Source: Clostridia bacterium
GTDB taxonomy: Bacteria > Bacillota > Clostridia > Oscillospirales > Acutalibacteraceae
Assembly (NCBI GenBank): GCA_900770255.1
Contig: CAAGJN010000045.1
Span: 1 to 14,404, forward strand
Direction of reading: 5' to 3'
DNA: 14,404 nt
Shown: piece after piece, positions 1 to 5,424 of the stretch
Layout: each line of letters starts with the position of its first letter
Numbering within the stretch: position 1 is the first letter of the stretch
Position numbers and translations under genes: made by a program
The notes under the pieces: generated by a model
What the model was told of the DNA's origin: nothing
Database searches by the model: none
The model's input: only the letters and a program-made list of their open reading frames with translations

Positions 1-63
1 AAGTCCGCAGCACGTCTCGGCTGCAGCTTTGAGCTGATAATCAACGACACAAGGCTGCTGTGA
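1..63 (+). CDS. C-terminal end of an unidentified protein (partial)
   Basis: Frame 1 is open from the window edge for 20 codons and stops at TGA (61-63). The peptide ends in SFELIINDTRLL, a mix of hydrophobic and charged residues that looks like the end of a real globular protein. It is unlike the Arg/Cys-rich translations of the non-coding DNA just downstream. Too little is left to name a family. The gene body lies left of the window, so this is a tentative call from composition and frame only. Confidence 0.35.
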   Translation, partial: KSAARLGCSFELIINDTRLL

Positions 64-430
64 TGCAGGGACGGCCGTGCAGACGCGGCAGCTGCATAAA
101 CCGATGTGCAGGGCGAGGGAATGGCTTGCGGCACAAACCACGCCGGACTTGCGGGCGTGCGCGCCGAGTAACCGGCGGATATTATCGGGCCTTTCGCCGC
201 ACGACGGCGTGCGTGGGGTGCAGGGGTAAAACCCCTGCTCTGCCTTTTCTTTGCCGGCGGTTCTTTTCTTAAACAGAAAAGTGCCGAAACGAGAGCCGGA
301 TTGATTGCAAGGAGTAAAAATTTTATAAAAGCATCGGCTTAGTCAGCAAGGTGGGTGAGCCGGATTGACCCATCCACCAAAGACCCGCCCGTCCGAAACT
401 TAACTTTCGTAAATCATGTGCCTGTGCCCA
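64..430. other. Gene-free stretch with two small hairpins and a short direct repeat
   Basis: No convincing gene was found on either strand. An ATG overlapping the preceding TGA (63-65) opens about 69 codons, but the product is dominated by Arg, Cys and Gly and resembles no protein. Two perfect 7-bp hairpins with 5-nt loops lie close together: GCAGGGG/CCCCTGC (220-238) and CTTTTCT/AGAAAAG (263-281). The first is followed by a T-rich run and might be a weak + strand terminator, though it sits about 155 bp after the only upstream stop. GAGCCGGATTGA occurs twice, at 293-304 and 357-368. An AT-rich patch lies at 316-330. Confidence 0.4.
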
Positions 431-1327
431 TCACAGTATACAAGCCAGCATCAGTGCCTCCTCGACGCTTTTATACACGCTCTCGAGGTCGCTCAGCGGC
501 AGCGGATTTTTTCCCTTGCCGAGCTCAAATGTAAACGCCGGGCTTCCGAGCTCCTCTATCACCCAGTCCTTGAAGCCCGCGTGCGACGCGAGCCCCGAAT
601 TTTTGACAAGCTCATAGCCGCTTGCCGCCGCAAAGAGCTTCGCCAGGTGCTCACCGCGCTCAGGCGTATTTTCTCCGTATTCACAGAAAATTTCCTCTCC
701 CTGACTGTGCAGCGCGATTACCGTCCGCGGCCTCCTCCTGCGGCACAGCGACACGAGCGCGCACACCTCCGGCTCCGTCTGCGGCGCATAGCCGCCGAAA
801 CGCCGATAGGACGGCGCGTTGATCCCAGCCTCGAGCTCGGCTTTTTTCGACAGATCCCAGCCGGCGTTAAAATTGTGGTTCAAATCGACCCCGCGCGCAT
901 TTGCATTCCAGCTTTGCACATTGCCCGCCCGCTCTACGAGCGGCTCGAAGTTCCCGGCGGTTTTTGCGCCGTGCAGTGCGATCTCGACCCCGTCGGGATT
1001 GACGCAGGGGATGAATATCAGCTCACGTCGGCTTATCGCGCCCCCGACGTTCGCGCCGCACATGAGCAGTCTGCCGCGTGCGCTCAGGCACAGCCGCTCG
1101 ACAAAGCGCAGCAGCACAAGCGAGGTCAGGCGCTCCTGCGGGTGAAAGCACGCCGCGATGATTACGGGATTTTCACCCCTGCCGAGCTTCAGCGCCCACA
1201 GCTTTCTTCTGCATACGCTGCGCCCTATTATCTCCGTCCTTAAAAACGGATATTCGGCCTTGAGCCCGCTGACGCTGCGCGTCACAAAGGCATAATCGGG
1301 CTCCTCGGGTCTGAAAATATAGTTCAA
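431..1327 (-). CDS. M14 family zinc carboxypeptidase / murein-peptide endopeptidase
   Basis: A 298-residue peptidase of the carboxypeptidase A (M14) fold, probably of the bacterial group that cuts gamma-D-glutamyl-diaminopimelate bonds in murein peptides. Zinc ligands fit H62-x2-E65 (FHPQE) and H207 (ALHSQGEE); the catalytic Glu fits E268 (FTFELG). Substrate-pocket motifs are NPDGVE (110-115) and RGVDLNHNF (145-153), then a TEPE segment near 184-187 typical of the group. Where carboxypeptidase A has Asn-Arg, this protein has Asn150-His151. No signal peptide is visible, which suggests action on imported muropeptides in the cytosol, or non-classical export. Translation probably starts at TTG (1325-1327), 8 nt after GGGGG. 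A TGA lies six codons upstream in the same frame, so little extension is possible. Substrate is inferred. Confidence 0.85.
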   Translation of the reverse strand: MNYIFRPEEPDYAFVTRSVSGLKAEYPFLRTEIIGRSVCRRKLWALKLGRGENPVIIAACFHPQERLTSLVLLRFVERLCLSARGRLLMCGANVGGAISRRELIFIPCVNPDGVEIALHGAKTAGNFEPLVERAGNVQSWNANARGVDLNHNFNAGWDLSKKAELEAGINAPSYRRFGGYAPQTEPEVCALVSLCRRRRPRTVIALHSQGEEIFCEYGENTPERGEHLAKLFAAASGYELVKNSGLASHAGFKDWVIEELGSPAFTFELGKGKNPLPLSDLESVYKSVEEALMLACIL

Positions 1328-1394
1328 AAAAATCGCCCCCGATCAATAACTATTTATTCGGGCGGCAGATTAAAACACAAACGGAGGCTTTTTT

Positions 1395-1940
1395 ATGAAG
1401 CTCGATGAAAAAACGCTTGAAAAGAGATACATTTATAAAGGCAGAATAATCAACGTCCGCGCGGACACCGCCGAGCTGCCCAACGGCAAGCCGGCCCTGC
1501 GCGAAGTGGTGGAGCACCCCGGCGGGGTGACGATCGCCGCGCTGACCGACGAGAACGAGCTCATCTTTGTGCGCCAGTTCCGCTATCCCTATTCCGAGGT
1601 GGTGCTCGAGCTGCCCGCGGGCAAGCTCGAAAATGGCGAGGATCCCCTCGAGGCCGGCAAGCGCGAGCTGCGCGAGGAGACCGGCGCTGTCGCGCGCGAG
1701 TACCGCTATCTCGGCAAATTCTATCCGACCCCCGGCTACTGCGGCGAGATAATCCATATGTACGCGGCGAAGGGGCTGACCTTCACCTCGCTCGATCTCG
1801 ATGACGATGAGTTCTTGGCGCCCGAGAGGATCCCGCTCGGCAGAGCCGTCGAAATGGTGCTCGGCAACGAGATTCGCGACGGCAAGACGCAGACCGCCGT
1901 GTTAAAGGTCGCCGAGCTCAAAAGGAGGGGCGAGATATGA
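1395..1940 (+). CDS. nudF: NUDIX hydrolase, ADP-ribose pyrophosphatase type
   Basis: A 181-residue NUDIX enzyme expected to hydrolyse ADP-ribose to AMP and ribose 5-phosphate in the cytoplasm. The NUDIX box is complete at 76-98: G76, E82, then R90-E91-L92-x-E94-E95-x-G97, which binds the catalytic Mg2+. A proline about 16 residues past the box (YPTPG, 110-114) is the usual mark of the ADP-ribose subfamily. Length is normal for NudF. The start is ATG with GGAGG 7 nt upstream. The stop overlaps the maf start by ATGA (1937-1940), so the two housecleaning enzymes are very likely co-translated. Subfamily assignment is by motif; the exact substrate could be another nucleoside diphosphate sugar. Confidence 0.93.
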   Translation: MKLDEKTLEKRYIYKGRIINVRADTAELPNGKPALREVVEHPGGVTIAALTDENELIFVRQFRYPYSEVVLELPAGKLENGEDPLEAGKRELREETGAVAREYRYLGKFYPTPGYCGEIIHMYAAKGLTFTSLDLDDDEFLAPERIPLGRAVEMVLGNEIRDGKTQTAVLKVAELKRRGEI

Positions 1941-2491
1941 AGATAGTTCTTGCATCCTCCTCCCCGCGCCGCAGGGAGCTGCTTGAGACGGCGGGGCTCG
2001 AATTTGAGGTGGACGTCGAGGGCGTTGAGGAGAGAGCCGTCGGCGCGACGCCCCAAGAAAAGGTCTGCTCGATAGCAGCGCAGAAATGCGAGCCGGTGTC
2101 AAGGCGCCGCCCCGGCGACTGCGTTATCGGCGCCGACACCGTCGTATCGATCGACGGCGATATTCTCGGCAAGCCGAAAAGCCGCGAGGACGCAAAAGCC
2201 ATGCTGCGCCGCCTCTCCGGGCGCGAGCACGCCGTCTATACCGGCGTGTGCATCATGTGCGGCGGAAGGCAGAAAATCTTCAGTGAAAAAACCAAAGTTA
2301 AATTTTTCGAGCTGACCGACGGAGAGATCGACGCCTATGTCGAGAGCGGCGAGCCCATGGACAAGGCCGGAGCCTACGGCATACAGGGGCTCGGCTGCAC
2401 GCTCGTCGAGGGCATCTGCGGGGACTACTTCAATGTCGTCGGCCTGCCCCTTGCCCGCACGGTGCGCGAAATTCGCAAGATAGCAAAATAA
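1937..2491 (+). CDS. maf: Maf family nucleoside triphosphate pyrophosphatase
   Basis: A 184-residue Maf protein. The family hydrolyses non-canonical or excess NTPs (dTTP/UTP in the YhdE-like branch) to monophosphates, and it was first linked to septum formation. Visible signatures are the N-terminal LASSSPRRRELL (5-16), GADTVV (65-70) holding the catalytic Asp67, KPKSREDAKAML (79-90), YTGV (101-104) and the C-terminal GEPMDKAGAYGIQG block (138-151). Length is normal for the family. It overlaps the upstream NUDIX gene by 4 bp and is followed five bases later by a strong terminator, so it ends a two-gene nucleotide-sanitation operon. Confidence 0.95.
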   Translation: MKIVLASSSPRRRELLETAGLEFEVDVEGVEERAVGATPQEKVCSIAAQKCEPVSRRRPGDCVIGADTVVSIDGDILGKPKSREDAKAMLRRLSGREHAVYTGVCIMCGGRQKIFSEKTKVKFFELTDGEIDAYVESGEPMDKAGAYGIQGLGCTLVEGICGDYFNVVGLPLARTVREIRKIAK

Positions 2492-2495
2492 ATTG

Positions 2496-2535
2496 AACCG
2501 CCGATGCAGGCACACCCTGCGCGGCGGTTGTTTTT
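2496..2535 (+). terminator. Intrinsic terminator after nudF-maf
   Basis: Stem AACCGCCG (2496-2503) pairs perfectly with CGGCGGTT (2522-2529). An inner GCAGG/CCTGC helix stacks above it, and TTTTT (2531-2535) follows. Confidence 0.85.
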
Positions 2536-2556
2536 ATGCTTTTGACCTGCTATGAT
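2528..2556 (+). promoter_or_regulatory. Candidate promoter of the sigma factor operon
   Basis: TTGTTT (2528-2533), 17 bp, then TATGAT (2551-2556) gives a plausible housekeeping promoter starting inside the maf terminator tail. A second T-rich stretch with TATAAC (2568-2573) lies downstream. Self-activation by the ECF sigma factor is common in such operons, but I cannot identify its own -35/-10 pair here. Confidence 0.35.
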
Positions 2557-2613
2557 ATTTTTTGAAGTATAACCTTTCCTGCCCTCGTTATTATTGGCAG
2601 AGACGGAAAAGAG

Positions 2614-3132
2614 GTGGTAAAAATAGATCGTGAAGAAAAGTTAATAGAGCTCATGGACGGCTACGGCAAGCTCGTCTTCAGCATATGCTACCGACTGACG
2701 AACGACTATTTTACCGCCGAGGATCTGACTCAGGAAACGTTTTTGTCGGCGTTCACGTCTCTGGAGCGCTTTGACGGAAAAAACGAGCGCGCGTGGCTGA
2801 GCAGGATCGCGACGAACAAGTGCCTCGATTTTCTTAAAAGCGCCTCGTCGCGCACCTCGCCGGTCGAGGACGATGAGCTCGAATTCAGGGCGGGTGCGTC
2901 TCCGGGGCTCGAGGATGAATACATGAACACTCAGCTCGGGCGCGACGTCAGAGCCGCCTGTGAGGCGCTCAGAGAGCCCTACAGGAGCGTGGCTCTCGAA
3001 TATTTCTGCGACGACATGCCGCTCTCAAAGATCGCCGAACGCACGGGCGAGCCATTGAAAACGATTCAGACGCGAGCATACAGAGCAAAAAGGATGCTCA
3101 GAGAAAATCTAAAGGAGGTCATACCGCTATGA
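2614..3132 (+). CDS. ECF-type RNA polymerase sigma factor
   Basis: A 172-residue group 4 sigma-70 protein that would direct RNA polymerase to stress promoters. Region 2 spans about 14-78 (YGKLVFSICYRLT; AEDLTQETFLSAF, which fits the -10 recognition helix; AWLSRIATNKCLDFLK). A short acidic linker follows, then region 4 at 111-165 with the helix-turn-helix MPLSKIAERTGEPLKTIQTRAYRAKR. There is no region 1.1, region 3 or C-terminal extension. The start chosen is GTG 2614, preceded by a purine-rich AGACGGAAAAGAG; the site is crowded, so a nearby alternative cannot be excluded. The stop overlaps the anti-sigma start by ATGA, the usual coupling for a sigma/anti-sigma pair. Confidence 0.92.
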   Translation: MVKIDREEKLIELMDGYGKLVFSICYRLTNDYFTAEDLTQETFLSAFTSLERFDGKNERAWLSRIATNKCLDFLKSASSRTSPVEDDELEFRAGASPGLEDEYMNTQLGRDVRAACEALREPYRSVALEYFCDDMPLSKIAERTGEPLKTIQTRAYRAKRMLRENLKEVIPL

Positions 3133-3575
3133 CACATGCAGACAATGAAAAGCTGACGCTTCTGCTGCGCGGTCAGCTTGATGAGGCTGAAGCGGCCGCA
3201 GTCATGGAGCATATCGCACAGTGCGACGACTGCGCCGACCGTATGGCCTGCCTCACCCTCGATATGGCGACGCTCGATCCGCCCGCAGGACTGAGCGAGG
3301 AGGTTCTCGCCGCTGCGGCAAAGGAGAAGAGCCGCGAGAAACGGCAGCAGGAGAATCTGCTGCTCTATTCACTCAGGGTGGTCTCCGGAATATGCGCGGC
3401 TCTTGTGATGCTGTTCTCCGGCGCATTCAAGCACATAACAAAGCTCAACGATATTGACATGACGAAGATATCAGAAAAAAGCCAGTTGATAAACCAGAGC
3501 ATCAACGACGGCTTAGGCGAATTTACTAAAATGCTCTCTGACTTTGGAGGTAACGATAATGAACAAAAAGAATAA
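3129..3575 (+). CDS. Zinc-finger transmembrane anti-sigma factor
   Basis: A 148-residue partner of the preceding sigma factor. The N-terminal cytoplasmic domain carries the zinc anti-sigma signature H28-x3-C32-x2-C35 (HIAQCDDC). A charged linker (64-75) leads to one membrane span at about 83-100, and about 45 residues lie beyond it. Sequestration at the membrane and release on an envelope signal is the family model. Its start codon lies inside the sigma gene's stop (ATGA), favouring equal production. The 3' end overlaps the next gene by 17 bp. The outer segment lacks any obvious sensor domain, so the signal cannot be predicted. Confidence 0.85.
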   Translation: MTHADNEKLTLLLRGQLDEAEAAAVMEHIAQCDDCADRMACLTLDMATLDPPAGLSEEVLAAAAKEKSREKRQQENLLLYSLRVVSGICAALVMLFSGAFKHITKLNDIDMTKISEKSQLINQSINDGLGEFTKMLSDFGGNDNEQKE

Positions 3576-4134
3576 GGTTTTATTTTTCATCTTTTCCCTC
3601 ATCCCGGGTGCCGCGCATATGTATATCGGTCTTGTTAAGCGCGGGCTTGTGATAATGCTCGCGTTTGTCGCTTCGATCGCTATTCCCGCAATATGCAATC
3701 TGCCTGTGCTGCTCGTGGTGATGCCCGTGCTGTGGTTTTACAGCTTCTTCGACGCATGGAACAAGTACAATCTGCCCGCAGAAAAATTTGCGAAGATCAG
3801 CGACGATTTCCTTTTCTTCATGAACGCCGTTCCCGAGGACGTACGCTCCGACCCGAGAGTGAAAAAGTTCACCTCGAACAGCCTTTTAAAGATCGGCGGC
3901 ATAGCGGCCGTTCTGCTCGGCGCTTATCTGCTGTGGGATAAGGTGGTTCTCAATATCTGCTCGAATTTCCTGAGCGATGCTGCCGCTCAGGTTATCAGCG
4001 ATATTTCCTACAGGATACCGCAGCTCGCCGTGGCGATTTTCCTTATAGTCATCGGCGTCAAGCTCATAGCGCACAAGAAGCAGGAGCTTGACGGCAAGGA
4101 CGAAGGAGACAGCTCAGATTGGGAGGACAAATAA
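3559..4134 (+). CDS. Multi-pass membrane protein with TM2-like N-terminus
   Basis: A 191-residue membrane protein of unknown function. The N-terminal SLIPGAAHMYIGLVKRGL (13-30) resembles the TM2 fold, a pair of short helices around a conserved turn. Hydrophobic stretches lie at about 7-17, 28-45, 48-65, 109-125 and 154-171, and the tail is acidic and charged. The reading frame opens at a TTG (3544), but ATG 3559 has GGAGG (3546-3550) 8 nt upstream and is preferred. The gene overlaps the anti-sigma gene by 17 bp, so it is part of the same operon and probably a target or modulator of the response. Confidence 0.7.
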   Translation: MNKKNKVLFFIFSLIPGAAHMYIGLVKRGLVIMLAFVASIAIPAICNLPVLLVVMPVLWFYSFFDAWNKYNLPAEKFAKISDDFLFFMNAVPEDVRSDPRVKKFTSNSLLKIGGIAAVLLGAYLLWDKVVLNICSNFLSDAAAQVISDISYRIPQLAVAIFLIVIGVKLIAHKKQELDGKDEGDSSDWEDK

Positions 4135-4135
4135 C

Positions 4136-4441
4136 ATGAAAACAAGACGCGTAGGCTCCGTGACGCTCGGACTCACGCTCGTCGTCTTCGGCGTGCTGTT
4201 CCTGCTGGGCGCGTTCATAAATGGCCTTGATTATCAGACCGTCATCAAATTCTGGCCGGTTATCTTCATCTCCCTGGGGATTGAGATGCTTGCCTGCGCC
4301 TTCTCCAAAAAAGCGGACGGCGCAAAGCTCGACGTGCCCGCGTGCATAATGACCTGCGTGCTCATGCTCTTTTCAATGTGCATGGCCGGGATGCAGTATG
4401 CGATAGAGGATATTCTCCCCTATGTGCAGACCCACATGTAA
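4136..4441 (+). CDS. Small LiaF/LiaI-like transmembrane protein
   Basis: A 101-residue, three-helix membrane protein (spans about 6-27, 36-56, 67-86). The segment VGSVTLGLTLVVFGVLFLLG followed by a polar turn and FWPVIFISLGIEML matches the paired-helix pattern of LiaI/LiaF-like membrane regions (DUF5668-like), often found with phage-shock or LiaRS envelope stress genes. The start is ATG 4136, one base after the upstream TAA, with GGAGG 9 nt before it. A longer frame open from 4088 has no ribosome site and is rejected. Assignment is by pattern only. Confidence 0.65.
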   Translation: MKTRRVGSVTLGLTLVVFGVLFLLGAFINGLDYQTVIKFWPVIFISLGIEMLACAFSKKADGAKLDVPACIMTCVLMLFSMCMAGMQYAIEDILPYVQTHM

Positions 4442-4454
4442 AGGTCGTGGCCCG

Positions 4455-5324
4455 GTGAAACGAAAACTCAGAAAACGGATATCGGCGGCGCTGATGATAA
4501 CCGCCCTCGCGCTGATCGCCGCCGCAAGCGTCGTATTTGCGGCAAGCCCATCGCTGCGCTACACCGCGGGAGAATATCTCGGGCTTAACACGCGGGAGAT
4601 AACGCTCGCCAAAGTCTCGCCGGAGCTCAAAACGTATGGGCTCGGCGAGCTCAGGGACGACAGCCGCGTGACGTTCGATCAGAGCCTGCTGCTCGTAAAC
4701 GGGGAGCACCCGATACAGAAGAGCTTTGTGCCGGAGCTCACCGAGTACAAAACCAGCGGCGTTGAGATGAACCGCTGCGCCGTTAAGGCCTATGCTTCGC
4801 TCTCGGCCGCCGTCTCGGAGGAGACGGAAAGAAAGCTCTGCGTAAGGAGCAGCGTCAGGGACGGGAAGGAGCAGTCCGAGCTTTACAACAGCGATCCCGA
4901 CACAGCCGCCGCGCCCAACGCGAGCGAGCACCTGACCGGTCTCGGGCTTGACGTATATGTCAAAAACTACGCGGGTTCCGGCTTTATCAAATCGCCGGCG
5001 GGACAGTTTGTCAACTCAAACTCGTGGCGCTACGGCTTCATCATCCGCTACCCCTCCTACGGCAAGAGCTCAACCGGCATAAGCTTTGAGCCCTGGCATC
5101 TGCGCTATGTCGGCGAGCCGCACGCGAAGGTGATCTACAACAACCGCCTGACGCTTGAAGAGTATATCGGCTCGCTCGAAGAGGGCGAATGGTACTCCGC
5201 CGACGGATACCTCGTCTCAAGGCAACGGGAGGGCGGCGCGCTTGAGCTGCCGGGCAGCTTTGCTTCGGCGGTGATCTCACCTGACAATACGGGCTGCTAT
5301 ATCATAACCGTCAGAACAAAATAA
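4455..5324 (+). CDS. Secreted VanY-type D-alanyl-D-alanine carboxypeptidase (M15B)
   Basis: A 289-residue exported zinc peptidase expected to trim the terminal D-Ala from peptidoglycan stem peptides. A basic N-terminus (KRKLRKR) and hydrophobic core ending VVFAAS (26-31) form a signal peptide or membrane anchor. The M15 metal site is visible as SEHLTGLGLDV (157-167; ligands H159 and D166) and EPWHLRYVG (212-220; E212 as base and H215 as ligand), with RYPSYGK before it. The start GTG 4455 has AAAGG about 10 nt upstream; a frame open from 4422 adds only a Cys-rich stub before the signal peptide. It is the last gene of the ECF operon and probably its wall-modifying output. Confidence 0.88.
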   Translation: MKRKLRKRISAALMITALALIAAASVVFAASPSLRYTAGEYLGLNTREITLAKVSPELKTYGLGELRDDSRVTFDQSLLLVNGEHPIQKSFVPELTEYKTSGVEMNRCAVKAYASLSAAVSEETERKLCVRSSVRDGKEQSELYNSDPDTAAAPNASEHLTGLGLDVYVKNYAGSGFIKSPAGQFVNSNSWRYGFIIRYPSYGKSSTGISFEPWHLRYVGEPHAKVIYNNRLTLEEYIGSLEEGEWYSADGYLVSRQREGGALELPGSFASAVISPDNTGCYIITVRTK

Positions 5325-5360
5325 CACCTTCTCAGACCGTTTTTTAAAAGAGTCTGCCGA

Positions 5361-5407
5361 AAATATAAAATGAGCCGCCGGGCTGAAATCTCTCAGCCCG
5401 GCGGCTC
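5361..5407 (-). terminator. Intrinsic terminator of the perR-rbr-hydrogenase operon
   Basis: A perfect 15-bp stem (5372-5386 with 5393-5407) and a 6-nt loop. Read on the minus strand it is followed by ATTTTATATTT, so it ends the minus-strand operon. On the + strand only CTCTATCTGTTT follows, so it may weakly end the vanY operon too. Confidence 0.85.
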
Positions 5408-5424
5408 CTCTATCTGTTTACAGC

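Noticed and set aside
60..272. 70-codon + strand frame overlapping the stop of the first partial gene
   Set aside because: The TGATG overlap is tempting, but the product is Arg/Cys/Gly-rich with no ribosome site or family resemblance.
416..1243. Long + strand frame of 275 codons
   Set aside because: It is antisense to the M14 peptidase, which has a complete set of catalytic motifs; high GC keeps the opposite frame open.
2542..2573. TTGACC with TATAAC as the sigma operon promoter
   Set aside because: The spacing is 20 bp, too long for a normal promoter; the TTGTTT/TATGAT pair with 17 bp is preferred, though still weak.
5330..5356. CAGAC/GTCTG hairpin after vanY as its terminator
   Set aside because: A 5-bp stem with a 17-nt loop and no T-run after it is too weak; the hairpin at 5372-5407 is the more likely end.
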